Shown: in pieces, positions 54,249-63,821 of the stretch
Layout: each line of letters opens with the position of its first letter
Position numbering within the stretch: the stretch's first letter is position 1
Program-made: the position numbers and the translations under genes
Notes under the pieces: generated by a model
The model's database searches: none
What the model saw: the letters and a program-made list of their open reading frames with translations, nothing else
Told to the model about the DNA's origin: nothing
From: an uncultured Oscillibacter sp.
GTDB taxonomy: Bacteria; Bacillota; Clostridia; Oscillospirales; Oscillospiraceae
Assembly (NCBI GenBank): GCA_950097265.1
Contig: CATNDJ010000010.1
Location: 1 to 64,000, forward strand
Length of the DNA: 64,000 nucleotides
Direction: 5' to 3'

Positions 54249-55244
54249 GTGGCTTATGACGGGAAAATTGTCCGCCGGGCCCTCCGGCGGTTCGAAGAGG
54301 ACAAGAAGGACCGGGAGGACCGGACCCGGGACCGCCGGGAAAGCGTCTTCCACCGCCAGCCCCGGCTTCGGGAGATCGACGCCGAGCTGCGGGCCACCAT
54401 GAGCCGCATCCTCTCCACGGCCCTCCGGCGGGGAACGGACCCCCGGGCGGCGGTGGAGGCCCTGAAAAAGCAGAATCTGGGGCTTCAGGAGGAGCGGAGG
54501 CTGCTGCTGGAGGGCCTGGGCCTCCCGGCGGACTGCCTGGAGGACAAGCCCGCCTGCCCCCTCTGCGGGGATACCGGCTGGCGGGAGGGGCGGATGTGCC
54601 GGTGCCTGAAGGCCTACTGCGCCCGGGAGCAGCAGAAGGAGCTCTCCCGGATGCTGGACCTGGGGAGCCAGAGCTTCGAGACCTTCTCCCTGGAGTGGTA
54701 CGGCCAGGCGGAGGACCCGGCCCTGGGGGTCTCCCCCCGGGAGAACATGGACTGGATTTACCGGACCTGCAAGCGCTACGCCGCGGGCTTTGGCCCGGGG
54801 AGCGGAAGCCTGCTCCTCACCGGGGACCCGGGACTGGGGAAGACCTTCCTGTCCGCCGCCATCGCCCGGGAGGTCAGCGCCGAGGGCTTCTCTGTGGTCT
54901 ACGACACCGCCGCCCACGTCTTCGACCGCTTCGAGGCCCGGAAATTCGGCCGGGAGGCGGGGGAGGCCGTGGAGGCCGACGTGGACCGGGTGCTGGACTG
55001 CGACCTGCTCATCCTGGACGACCTGGGCACGGAGCTCACCACCCCCTTCGTCCAGAGCGCCCTGTACACCATCGTCAACAGCCGCATCACGGACCGGCGG
55101 CCCTCCATCCTCAGCACGAATTTAAAGCTGGAGGACCTTGCCCGGCGCTACACGCCCCAAATCGTCTCCCGGCTTGAGGGAGAGTATCAGGTCCTGCCCT
55201 TCTTCGGGGAGGATGTCCGGCGGCTGAAGAAGGAGCGGGGCTGA
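54249..55244 (+). CDS. DnaC/DnaI-like helicase-loader ATPase
   Basis: CPLCGDTGWREGRMCRCLKAYC; LLLTGDPGLGKTFLSAAIAREV; LLILDDLGTELTTPFVQSALYTIVNSRI; GTG start. Confidence 0.93.
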   Translation: MAYDGKIVRRALRRFEEDKKDREDRTRDRRESVFHRQPRLREIDAELRATMSRILSTALRRGTDPRAAVEALKKQNLGLQEERRLLLEGLGLPADCLEDKPACPLCGDTGWREGRMCRCLKAYCAREQQKELSRMLDLGSQSFETFSLEWYGQAEDPALGVSPRENMDWIYRTCKRYAAGFGPGSGSLLLTGDPGLGKTFLSAAIAREVSAEGFSVVYDTAAHVFDRFEARKFGREAGEAVEADVDRVLDCDLLILDDLGTELTTPFVQSALYTIVNSRITDRRPSILSTNLKLEDLARRYTPQIVSRLEGEYQVLPFFGEDVRRLKKERG

Positions 55245-55876
55245 GGACTCAAAGCCCATCCCCGCCCCCAAACCAGCAGCGCCGCCCCCGTCAGCGCCCA
55301 GCCGAAGGCGCAGGAGGCCCAGAAGCGCGTCCCGTCCCGGCTCCACAGCGCCGCCCCCAGCGCGGTGGCGGACAGCACCCGGGGAAAGCTCCCCAGCAGC
55401 CCCCCGGCGAAGTAGGCCCGCCAGGGCGTGCCCGCCGCCCCCAGCCAGAGGCTCACCAGCTCCACCGGCAGCACCCCCGCCAGGCGCAGCAGGAACACCT
55501 CCCGCCCCGCCGCCGGGCCCGTCTCCAGGGCGGCCAGCCGGGGATGCCGGGCGGCCAGCTCCGCCAGGGCGCCCTCCCGCCGCCTGCCCGCAAGGTACGG
55601 CCCCGCCTGGGCCGCCGCCATGCCGCAGAGATTCGTCCCCAAAGCCAGGGGAAAGGGGAGCGCCAGCCCCGCCGCCGCGGCCAGGGCCGTGGAGGGCAGG
55701 GCCGCCGTCAGGCCCTTGAGAACATACAGCGCCAAAAGAATCAACGCCGCCGCCCAGGACCGTTCCGCCGTCCAGGCGGCGGCGTTTTCCGGCCTGAGCC
55801 CGGCCCGGCAGGACCAGGCCGCCAGGCCCAGCAGGGCCCACAGCAGCAGGGGGACGAGGCGTTTTTTCACAGGCAC
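55187..55876 (-). CDS. TVP38/TMEM64 family (VTT domain) membrane protein
   Basis: LKGLTAALPSTALAAAAGLALPFPLALGTNLCGMAAAQAGPYLAGRR; RLAGVLPVELVSLWLGAAGTPWRAYFAGGLLGSFPRVL; 3' end overlaps the DnaI-like gene tail-to-tail. Confidence 0.8.
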   Translation of the reverse strand: MPVKKRLVPLLLWALLGLAAWSCRAGLRPENAAAWTAERSWAAALILLALYVLKGLTAALPSTALAAAAGLALPFPLALGTNLCGMAAAQAGPYLAGRRREGALAELAARHPRLAALETGPAAGREVFLLRLAGVLPVELVSLWLGAAGTPWRAYFAGGLLGSFPRVLSATALGAALWSRDGTRFWASCAFGWALTGAALLVWGRGWALSPQPRSFFSRRTSSPKKGRT

Positions 55877-56096
55877 CCTCCTTTCAGGGAAGTTCCCTTA
55901 GTATGCCCAAAGGGCTTCATCGTCCCGGTGCAATCTTTGCGCCTCCGGCGGCGCAAATCTTGAACAAAGGCCCTCCATCTCTCTTCTTGACAAGGTAATC
56001 GTTTGCCGATATAATATGAAGCGCGCGAAGCTCCGGAACGCCCGCCCCTCCGGCGGGTTTCCGAACGAATACAAAAAAGGAAAGGATTGGACGACT

Positions 56097-56789
56097 ATGA
56101 TCTATTCCACCGAAGTGCAGAACATGTGCCCCGTCGCCAAGGGCGCGTACCACGGTCCCGCCCCCATTCCCGAGGAGGGCAAGTGGGTCCAGGCCAAGGA
56201 GATCCAGGACATCTCCGGCCTCACCCACGGCGTGGGCTGGTGCGCCCCCCAGCAGGGCGCGTGCAAGCTGACCCTGAACGTCAAGGACGGGATCATCGAG
56301 GAGGCCCTGGTGGAGACCCTGGGCTGCTCCGGCATGACCCACTCCGCCGCCATGGCCTCTGAGATCCTCATCGGCAAGACCCTGCTGGAGGCCCTGAACA
56401 CCGACCTGGTGTGCGACGCCATCAACACCGCCATGCGGGAGCTGTTCCTCCAGATTGTCTACGGCCGGACCCAGACCGCGTTTTCCGAGGGCGGCCTGCC
56501 CGTCGGCGCCTCCCTGGAGGACCTGGGCAAGGGCCTGCGCAGCCAGGTGGGCACCATGTTCGGCACCAAGGCCAAGGGGCCCCGCTACCTGGAGATGGCC
56601 GAGGGTTACGTCACCCGCATCGCCCTGAACAAGGACGACGAAATCGTGGGCTATGAGTTTGTGAACCTGGGCAAAATGATGAACTCCATCAAAAAGGGAC
56701 TGGACGCCAACGCCGCCCTGGAGAAGGCCAAGGGACACTACGGCCAGTTTGAGGGGGCCGCCAAATATATCGACCCCCGTCACGAGTAA
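56097..56789 (+). CDS. NifU/IscU-like iron-sulfur cluster scaffold-type protein
   Basis: GWCAPQQGACKLTLNVKDGIIEEALVETLGCSGMTHSAAMASEILIGKTLLEAL; immediately upstream of GGGtGRT gene. Confidence 0.83.
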   Translation: MIYSTEVQNMCPVAKGAYHGPAPIPEEGKWVQAKEIQDISGLTHGVGWCAPQQGACKLTLNVKDGIIEEALVETLGCSGMTHSAAMASEILIGKTLLEALNTDLVCDAINTAMRELFLQIVYGRTQTAFSEGGLPVGASLEDLGKGLRSQVGTMFGTKAKGPRYLEMAEGYVTRIALNKDDEIVGYEFVNLGKMMNSIKKGLDANAALEKAKGHYGQFEGAAKYIDPRHE

Positions 56790-56808
56790 GAAAAGGAGGA
56801 ATTGAGAA

Positions 56809-57807
56809 ATGGCTCTGTTTGAAAGCTACGAAAGAAGAATCGACAAGATCAATTCCGTCCTGTCTCAGTACGGAATCAAGAGCGTGGAGGAGTGCCGGGA
56901 GATTTGCCAGGCCGCCGGCTTCGACCCCTATGAGATCGTCAAGGGCATCCAGCCCATCTGCTTTGAGAACGCCGCCTGGGCCTACTGCGTGGGCGCGGCC
57001 ATCGCGCTGAAAAAGAACGTGGCCACCGCCGCCGAGGCGGCCGAAGCCATCGGCGAGGGCCTCCAGGCCTTCTGCATCCCCGGCTCCGTGGCCGACGACC
57101 GGAACGTGGGCCTGGGCCACGGGAACCTGGGTGCCATGCTCCTGCGGGACGAGACCAAGTGCTTTGCCTTCCTGGCGGGCCACGAGTCCTTCGCCGCCGC
57201 CGAGGGGGCCATCGGCATCGTCCGCAACGCCAACAAGGCCCGGAAAGAACCCCTCCGGGTCATCCTGAACGGCCTGGGCAAGGACGCCGCCCAGATCATC
57301 AGCCGCATCAACGGCTTCACCTATGTCCAGACCCAGTTTGACTACTCCACCGGCGAGGTGAAGGTGGTCAAGGAGTACAAGTACTCCGAGGGCGAGCGGG
57401 CGAATGTCCGCTGCTACGGCGCCGACGACGTCCGGGAGGGCGTGGCCATCATGCACCTGGAGGGCGTGGATGTGTCCATCACCGGAAACTCCACCAATCC
57501 CACCCGGTTCCAGCATCCCGTGGCGGGCACCTATAAGAAGGAGTGCTGGGAGCAGGGGAAGAAGTATTTCTCCGTGGCCTCCGGCGGCGGCACGGGCCGC
57601 ACGCTGCACCCCGACAACATGGCCGCCGGCCCGGCTTCCTACGGCATGACCGACACCATGGGCCGGATGCACTCCGACGCCCAGTTCGCCGGATCCAGCT
57701 CCGTCCCCGCCCATGTGGAAATGATGGGCTTCTTAGGGATGGGCAACAACCCCATGGTAGGCGCGACGGTCGCCGTGGCCGTGGCGGTGTCCGAGAGCAA
57801 GAAGTAA
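56809..57807 (+). CDS. GGGtGRT protein
   Basis: Contains the eponymous SGGGTGRTLHPDN motif; MALFESYERRIDKINSVLSQYGIKSVEECREICQAAGFDPYEIVKGIQPICFENAAWAYCVGAAIALK. Confidence 0.9.
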   Translation: MALFESYERRIDKINSVLSQYGIKSVEECREICQAAGFDPYEIVKGIQPICFENAAWAYCVGAAIALKKNVATAAEAAEAIGEGLQAFCIPGSVADDRNVGLGHGNLGAMLLRDETKCFAFLAGHESFAAAEGAIGIVRNANKARKEPLRVILNGLGKDAAQIISRINGFTYVQTQFDYSTGEVKVVKEYKYSEGERANVRCYGADDVREGVAIMHLEGVDVSITGNSTNPTRFQHPVAGTYKKECWEQGKKYFSVASGGGTGRTLHPDNMAAGPASYGMTDTMGRMHSDAQFAGSSSVPAHVEMMGFLGMGNNPMVGATVAVAVAVSESKK

Positions 57808-57840
57808 TCCCCCGCGCCGGAGCGAAAGAACAGGAAAGGA

Positions 57841-57870
57841 CAAGGCCCCGTCCGAATGGACGGGGCCTTG
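57841..57870. terminator. Bidirectional terminator
   Basis: caaggccccgtcc-gaat-ggacggggccttg. Confidence 0.85.
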
Positions 57871-57891
57871 TTTTGTGCGGATGAAACGGGC

Positions 57892-58827
57892 TTATTTCTT
57901 CGGCTCGTCGGGTTCCAGCACCGCCTTGGCGCTGGCGGCCAGGCCCGCCAGGCCCTGGAGCTCGCTGGGGATGATGATTTTCGTGGCCTTGCCGTCGGCT
58001 ACCTTCTGCATGGCCTCCAGGGCCTTCAGCTTCACGACCTGGTCGTTGGGGGCGGCGGCGTTCAAAAGGCGCAGGGAGTCCGCCAGGGCCGTCTGGACCC
58101 GGGTGATGGCCTCGGCCTCCGCCTCGGCGGCCATGATGCGGGCCTGCTTCTCGCCCTCCGCCTGGAGGATGGCGGCTTCCTTGGCCGCCGTGGCCCGGAG
58201 AATGGCCGCCTGCTTCTCGCCCTCGGCCACCAGCACCTGGGACTCCTTCTGGCCCTTGGCCTGGAGGACGGATTCCCGGCGCTCCCGCTCGGCCTTCATC
58301 TGCTTTTCCATGGCGTTTTGGATGTCCTTGGGGGGAATGATGTTCTTCAGCTCCACCCGGTTGACCTTGATGCCCCAGGGGTCCGTGGCCTCGTCCAGGA
58401 TGGCCCGCATCCGGGAATTGATGATGTCCCGGCTGGTGAGGGACTGCTCCAGGTCCATGTCGCCGATGATGTTCCGCAGGGTCGTGGCCGTCAGGTTCTC
58501 AATGGCGTTCATGGGGTGCTCCACGCCGTAGGTATAGAGCTTGGGGTCCGTGATTTGGAAATAGATGACCGTGTCGATCTGCATGGTGACGTTGTCTTTC
58601 GTGATGACGGGCTGGGGCGGGAAGTCCGCCACCTGCTCCTTCAGGGAGACCTTCTTGACCACCCGCATGACGAAGGGGACCTTGACGTGAGGGCCCTGGT
58701 TCCAGACTGCGTGGAACTGACCCAGCCACTCCACCACATAGGCCCGGGACTGCTGGACGATATGGACGTTGGAGATGATCAGGATGACCAGCAGGACGAT
58801 GACGACGGAAACGGGAATCCACCACAT
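57892..58827 (-). CDS. SPFH domain/band 7 family protein
   Basis: IVQQSRAYVVEWLGQFHAVWNQGPHVKVPFVMRVVKKVSLKEQVADFPPQPVITKDNVTMQIDTVIYFQITDPKLYTYGVEHPM. Confidence 0.95.
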   Translation of the reverse strand: MWWIPVSVVIVLLVILIISNVHIVQQSRAYVVEWLGQFHAVWNQGPHVKVPFVMRVVKKVSLKEQVADFPPQPVITKDNVTMQIDTVIYFQITDPKLYTYGVEHPMNAIENLTATTLRNIIGDMDLEQSLTSRDIINSRMRAILDEATDPWGIKVNRVELKNIIPPKDIQNAMEKQMKAERERRESVLQAKGQKESQVLVAEGEKQAAILRATAAKEAAILQAEGEKQARIMAAEAEAEAITRVQTALADSLRLLNAAAPNDQVVKLKALEAMQKVADGKATKIIIPSELQGLAGLAASAKAVLEPDEPKK

Positions 58828-59300
58828 TACTTTGTTACCTCCACTTTCTCTGAATATTGGACCAGGAGCTTGACGCCCTCGATCTTCTCAACTTTCACCT
58901 GGGTTCCGGCGGGGATGGGATCCCCGTTTACGCTGCGGGCGGTCCAGGTCTTTCCGTCCACGTAGACCGCGCCGGAGGCCCGCTGGTTGTCCACGGCCTC
59001 GGTGACCTTGGCCGTCATGCCCAGGACCCGGTCGGAGTTCGTGGGAATATGGGGTCTGCTCATAAAGCGCCGGACCAGGGGCCGGGTAATGACCAGGGCC
59101 AGGGCGGACACCACCGCGAACACCAGCACCTGGGTGGCCTCCGGGGTCAGGCTCCCCAGGGACCAGCCGGACATACAAGTGACGAGGGCCGCCAGGGACC
59201 CGGCCACGAACCAGATGGAAACCATGTTCTCCGTGACCACCTCGGCCACGCCGAAGAGGACGATGGCCCCCAGCCAGAGCCAAATAAAAACGTTCATCAA
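58827..59300 (-). CDS. NfeD-like membrane protein
   Basis: IWLWLGAIVLFGVAEVVTENMVSIWFVAGSLAALV; C-terminal OB-like region; overlaps the SPFH gene. Confidence 0.9.
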   Translation of the reverse strand: MMNVFIWLWLGAIVLFGVAEVVTENMVSIWFVAGSLAALVTCMSGWSLGSLTPEATQVLVFAVVSALALVITRPLVRRFMSRPHIPTNSDRVLGMTAKVTEAVDNQRASGAVYVDGKTWTARSVNGDPIPAGTQVKVEKIEGVKLLVQYSEKVEVTK

Positions 59301-59485
59301 AATGCCTCCTTTCCAAAAAGGCCTTGGCTTTCATTATCAGTATAGCATACCTGCCGGGGGAAAAGTGTTTCATTTCAGTAACAATTCACAAAGGACCCGG
59401 AGAGCGCCCCGCCGGGGAGTTGAAAACCCCGGGAACTCCTGCTATACTGAGCAAAAGACTGCGGAAGCGAAAGGAGGCGTCCCCC

Positions 59486-60595
59486 ATGATCTTGACCGTT
59501 CCCTGCCTCCTGGGCCTGGAGGCCCTGGTGGCCGGCGAGATGAAGCGCCTGGGCCTGAAGGAGGTCCGGGCGGAAAACGGCCGGGTCCACTGCGACGGGA
59601 CCATGGCCGATATCGCCCGGCTGAACATCGGCCTGCGCTGCGGGGCCCGGGTGCTGATGGAGCTGGGGTCCTTCCCGGCCCCGGACTTTGAGGCGCTGTT
59701 TCAGGGCGTGCTGGCCCTGCCCTGGGAGGACTTCATTCCCCGGGAGGGGGAGTTTCCCGTGAAGGGCTATTCCCTGCACTCCGCCCTGCACTCCGTCCCC
59801 GCCTGTCAGGCCATCGTGAAAAAGGCCGCCGCCCGGCGGCTGGGGAACGCCTATGGCTGCGAGACCCTGCCGGAGACGGGGGGCCGCTATCAGATTCAAT
59901 TTGCCATCGTCAAGGACCGGGCCTCCCTCTACCTGGACACCTCCGGCGAGGGGCTCTATAAGCGGGGCTACCGGGCGCAGAACATGGGCGCGCCCCTGCG
60001 GGAGACCCTGGCGGCGGCCCTGGTGACCCTCTCCCGCTACCGGGGGAAGGACCCCTTCTGCGACCCCTTCTGCGGCTCCGGCACCATCCCTATCGAGGCG
60101 GCGCTCATCGCCAGGAACCGGGCCCCGGGCCTGGACCGGCGCTTTGCCGCCCAAAAGTGGAAGGCCATGGACCCCAAGCTGTGGATGGACGCGGCGGAGG
60201 AAGCGCAGGACAAGGAGTTCCATGGAAACTACGACATCTGGGGCGGGGACGTCGACCCGGCGGCGGTGGAGCTGGCCCGGCACAACGCGGCTCTGGCGGG
60301 AGTGGAGGACTGCGTGCGCTTTGAGGTGGCGGACGCGGGGAAGTTCCATCGAAGCAGCGAGTACGGCCAGCTGGTGACGAACCCGCCCTACGGCGAGCGG
60401 CTGCTGGAAAAGGAGGAGGCGGAGGCGCTGTACCGGAGCTTCGGGAGAGCGCTGGAGGACCTGCCGCCGAAATGGCGGGTGATTGTGCTGAGCTCCCACA
60501 CGGAGTTCGAGCGGTGCTTCGGCCGCCCGGCGGACAGGAAGCGGAAGCTGTACAACGGGATGCTGAAGTGCGACGCGTTCTTCTACGGGAAGTGA
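59486..60595 (+). CDS. THUMP-domain class I SAM-dependent RNA methyltransferase (RlmL/YpsC-like)
   Basis: PCLLGLEALVAGEMKRLGLKEVRAENGRV; FCDPFCGSGTIPIEAALIARNRAPGL; LVTNPPYGERL. Confidence 0.94.
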   Translation: MILTVPCLLGLEALVAGEMKRLGLKEVRAENGRVHCDGTMADIARLNIGLRCGARVLMELGSFPAPDFEALFQGVLALPWEDFIPREGEFPVKGYSLHSALHSVPACQAIVKKAAARRLGNAYGCETLPETGGRYQIQFAIVKDRASLYLDTSGEGLYKRGYRAQNMGAPLRETLAAALVTLSRYRGKDPFCDPFCGSGTIPIEAALIARNRAPGLDRRFAAQKWKAMDPKLWMDAAEEAQDKEFHGNYDIWGGDVDPAAVELARHNAALAGVEDCVRFEVADAGKFHRSSEYGQLVTNPPYGERLLEKEEAEALYRSFGRALEDLPPKWRVIVLSSHTEFERCFGRPADRKRKLYNGMLKCDAFFYGK

Positions 60596-60598
60596 AAA

Positions 60599-60622
60599 AG
60601 GGGCGGGAATTTTCCCGCCCCT
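60599..60622 (+). terminator. Terminator after methyltransferase gene
   Basis: aggggcgggaa-tt-ttcccgcccct. Confidence 0.7.
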
Positions 60623-60666
60623 CTTGCAACGGGGGAAAAAGTGTGGCATAATAAGGGACGGTTTAT

Positions 60667-60757
60667 GCAGCGGTATCGAAGTGGTTATAACGGCCCTGAC
60701 TCGAAATCAGGTGTACCCGCAAGGGTACCGTGGGTTCGAATCCCACCCGCTGCGCCA
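60667..60757 (+). tRNA. tRNA-Ser (CGA)
   Basis: GCAGCGG...CCGCTGC acceptor stem, anticodon arm cctga-ctCGAaa-tcagg, long variable arm, GGTTCGAATCC T-arm, encoded CCA. Confidence 0.9.
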
Positions 60758-60798
60758 GCTCGGACTCGCTTCGCTGGACTCGGGGCTGAGGGGGACGG

Positions 60799-60840
60799 GC
60801 GAAAGGGCGGCGGGGTGTTCCCCGCCGCCCTTTCGCTTTT
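60799..60840. terminator. Terminator between tRNA-Ser and pcrA/uvrD
   Basis: Perfect 17-bp stem gcgaaagggcggcgggg/ccccgccgccctttcgc with T tail. Confidence 0.88.
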
Positions 60841-60893
60841 GCTGCTTTTATTTGGGGCTTCCTTCTGGATTCCTCTATAGCCTATAGTTGCTT

Positions 60894-63341
60894 CTACAGC
60901 TTCTTCAGGTGCTTGGAGGCGGCTTTTAGCATCAGCTTTTTGCGGCCGGCCGCATCGAAGTCCACTTGGATCAGGGCGTCGCCGCCCATGGGCTGGACGG
61001 ACAGCACCGTCCCGGGGCCGAAAACGCCGTGCTCGACCCGGTCCCCTTCGCTTAAGGCGATGGGGGGCGTCGCCGCCGGGCTCGCCGCCGGGCGGCGGGA
61101 CTCTTGGTAAGACGGGCGGGCGGGACGGACGTAGACGGGGCGGCGGGCGCCGCCGGAGAAGTCTCCGCCGCCGTAGGAGCCGCTGCCGTAGGAGGAGCCG
61201 CCGTATCCGCTGAAGCTGCCGCCGGGCTGGAGGTCCTTCCCCACCCAGTTCAGGGTTTCCTCGGGAATTTCCTCCAGGAAGCGGGAGAGGCGGTTGCTGG
61301 CCGTCTTGCCGTAGAGCATCCGCTGGCGGGCGTGGGTCAGGGTCAGCCGCTGCTTGGCCCGGGTCATGGCCACGTAACACAACCGGCGCTCCTCCTCCAG
61401 CTCCTCCTCCTCGAACTGGGCGGAGCTGCCGGGGAAAACGCCCTCCTCCATGCCCACCACGTAGACCATGGGGAACTCCAGGCCCTTGGCGGCGTGGATG
61501 GTCATGAGGGTCACGCAGTCGTCCCCGCTTTCCAGGGAGTCCAGGTCCGTGTACAGGGCGATCTCGTTCAAAAAGCCCGAGAGGGTGGCGTCCTCCGGCC
61601 GGCGGTCCAGGAAGCCCAGGATGTTGGATTTCAGTTCCTGGACGTTCTCCAAACGGCCCCGGCTCTCCAGGTCGTTCTTGTCCCTCAGGGCCTGGGCGTA
61701 GCCCGTCCGCTCGCAGACCTCGTCGTAGAACTCCGGCAGGGCCAGGGTCCCCCCGGCCTTCCGGAGGCCGTCGATCATGTCCGCGAACTGGAGGAGCTTT
61801 TTCGCCGGGGTCTTCAGCTCCAGGAAGAGGTCCGCGTTGCGGATGATTTCATACAGGGAGGCCCCCTGCTGGGCCGCCAGGGCCGCCACCTTGTCCAGGG
61901 TGGTCCCCCCGATGCCCCGGGGCGGGTTGTTCACAATGCGCCGCAGGCGCAGGTCGTCCAGGGGGTTGTTCAGCACGCAGAGGTAGGCCAGCATGTCCTT
62001 TACCTCCGCCCGGTCGAAGAACTTCATGCCCCCCACCACCCGGTAGGGCACGCCGCTGCTCCGCATGGCGTATTCCAGGGCGTTGGATTGGGCGTTCATC
62101 CGGTAGAGCACCGCCGCGTCCCGGAAATGGGCCCCCCGGCCCACCGCCGAGAGAATATCCCCCGTCACGAAGGCGGCCTCGTCGCTCTCGTTCAGCGTGG
62201 TGCGGACGCTTACCTTTTCCCCGCCGCCGTTTTCCGTCCAGAGGGTCTTCCCCTTCCGGCCGGCGTTGTTCTCTATGACGGCGTTGGCCGCGTCCAGGAT
62301 GTTCTGGGTGGAGCGGTAGTTCTGTTCCAGGCGGATGGTCCGGGCATCCTCGTACTGCGTTTCAAAGTTCAGGATGTTCTCAATATTGGCCCCCCGGAAG
62401 CGGTAGATGGACTGGTCGTCGTCCCCCACCACGCAGAGGTTCCGCCGCCCCCCCGCCAGCAGGCCGGTCAAGAGGTACTGGAGGTGGTTGGTGTCCTGGT
62501 ACTCGTCCACCAGCACATAGCGGAATTTCCGCTGGTAGTACTCCAGCACCTCCGGCTCCTGACGGAGCAGGGTGACGGTGTGGTAGATGATGTCGTCGAA
62601 GTCCAGGGCGTTGGCGGAGGCCAGCTTCTTCTGATAGGCGGCGTAAATTTTGGCGATGCGGCCCATGCGCCAGTCGGTCTCCGCGCTGTACTTCCGGGAA
62701 AATTCCTCCGGCCCTATGTACTGGTCCTTGGCGGCGCTGATGACGGAGAGGACGTTTTTCGGCGGGAAGGCCTTGTCGTCCAGGTTCAGCTCCTTCACCA
62801 CGTCCTTGGCCACCCGGCGGGAGTCGTCGGTGTCGTAGATGGTGAAATCCTTTCCGAAGCCCAGGCGGTCGATATCCCGCCGGAGGATGCGCACGCAGGC
62901 GGAGTGAAAGGTGGAGGCCCAGACATCGCCCGCCTCCGGCCCCAGGCGGGCGGCCAGGCGGTCCTTCAGCTCCCCGGCGGCCTTATTGGTGAAGGTGATG
63001 GCGATGATCTCCCAGGGCCTGGGCGGGTCCACGGCGCACAGACGCTTTGCCCGGTCGAAGTCCTGGGGGGCGGGGTCCTCCGGGAAGTTCTCTAAAAAGG
63101 CCAGGTCCTCCCCGGACGCGTCCTCCGGGACGAAGTCGGAGTCGCCGCCCCGGCCGTAGGTCAGCAGGTTGTAGATCCGCTGGATCAAAACGGTGGTCTT
63201 GCCGCTGCCCGCCCCGGCCAGGAGGAGCAGAGGCCCCTCGGTGGTCATGGCGGCCTCCCGCTGGGCGGAGTTCAGCCGCTGGAGGTCCCCGGCGATGACC
63301 CGCCGCCGGGCCGCGATGTAGCGCTGGTGAAAGTCGTTCAT
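60894..63341 (-). CDS. pcrA: ATP-dependent DNA helicase PcrA/UvrD
   Basis: LNSAQREAAMTTEGPLLLLAGAGSGKTTVLIQRI; LVDEYQDTNHLQYLL; MTIHAAKGLEFPMVYVVGMEEGVFP; start MNDFHQRY at 63341. Confidence 0.95.
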   Translation of the reverse strand: MNDFHQRYIAARRRVIAGDLQRLNSAQREAAMTTEGPLLLLAGAGSGKTTVLIQRIYNLLTYGRGGDSDFVPEDASGEDLAFLENFPEDPAPQDFDRAKRLCAVDPPRPWEIIAITFTNKAAGELKDRLAARLGPEAGDVWASTFHSACVRILRRDIDRLGFGKDFTIYDTDDSRRVAKDVVKELNLDDKAFPPKNVLSVISAAKDQYIGPEEFSRKYSAETDWRMGRIAKIYAAYQKKLASANALDFDDIIYHTVTLLRQEPEVLEYYQRKFRYVLVDEYQDTNHLQYLLTGLLAGGRRNLCVVGDDDQSIYRFRGANIENILNFETQYEDARTIRLEQNYRSTQNILDAANAVIENNAGRKGKTLWTENGGGEKVSVRTTLNESDEAAFVTGDILSAVGRGAHFRDAAVLYRMNAQSNALEYAMRSSGVPYRVVGGMKFFDRAEVKDMLAYLCVLNNPLDDLRLRRIVNNPPRGIGGTTLDKVAALAAQQGASLYEIIRNADLFLELKTPAKKLLQFADMIDGLRKAGGTLALPEFYDEVCERTGYAQALRDKNDLESRGRLENVQELKSNILGFLDRRPEDATLSGFLNEIALYTDLDSLESGDDCVTLMTIHAAKGLEFPMVYVVGMEEGVFPGSSAQFEEEELEEERRLCYVAMTRAKQRLTLTHARQRMLYGKTASNRLSRFLEEIPEETLNWVGKDLQPGGSFSGYGGSSYGSGSYGGGDFSGGARRPVYVRPARPSYQESRRPAASPAATPPIALSEGDRVEHGVFGPGTVLSVQPMGGDALIQVDFDAAGRKKLMLKAASKHLKKL

Positions 63342-63416
63342 AGTTCTCCCGTTCCTTATCCTTGTACTGGAGCCTATTTTAAGGCAACTCCGGCGGCAAA
63401 TCAACATAATTTTTTA

Positions 63417-63446
63417 TTGACACCCTTCCCGCCCGTATGGTATACT
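63417..63446 (+). promoter_or_regulatory. Promoter of rpmH
   Basis: TTGACA (63417-63422), 18 bp, TATACT (63441-63446). Confidence 0.7.
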
Positions 63447-63580
63447 ATCCCATACGCCGAATCGGCGTTTGAATTTGTCTGCCGCGCCGCCCGCCCCCCG
63501 GGGCTTGGGCGGCGTTGGGAAAGCGCCGCCCCGTGACCGAATGCCGGGGCGGACGGAATATGGACAGGAGGTGTCTCAGC

Positions 63581-63721
63581 ATGGCAACGAAACGTACCTA
63601 TCAGCCCAAGAAGCTCCACGGCCAGAAGGTCCACGGCTTCCGCAAGCGCATGGCCACCGCCAACGGCCGCAAGGTCCTGGCCCGCCGCCGCGCCAAGGGC
63701 CGCGCCCGCCTCTCCTATTGA
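63581..63721 (+). CDS. rpmH: 50S ribosomal protein L34
   Basis: [46 protein letters not shown]. Confidence 0.96.
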   Translation: MATKRTYQPKKLHGQKVHGFRKRMATANGRKVLARRRAKGRARLSY

Positions 63722-63821
63722 GAAGCAGGAGACACTTGAACACGAGTCCTGACAGGGGCGGCTGGAATTTTCTGGATTCCTCCGTCCCTTGTGCTGGTTC
63801 TCCGGCCTGGGGGGATGGGTT

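Noticed and set aside
61104-63095. 663-aa plus-strand ORF
   Set aside because: Antisense to pcrA/uvrD; shadow ORF.
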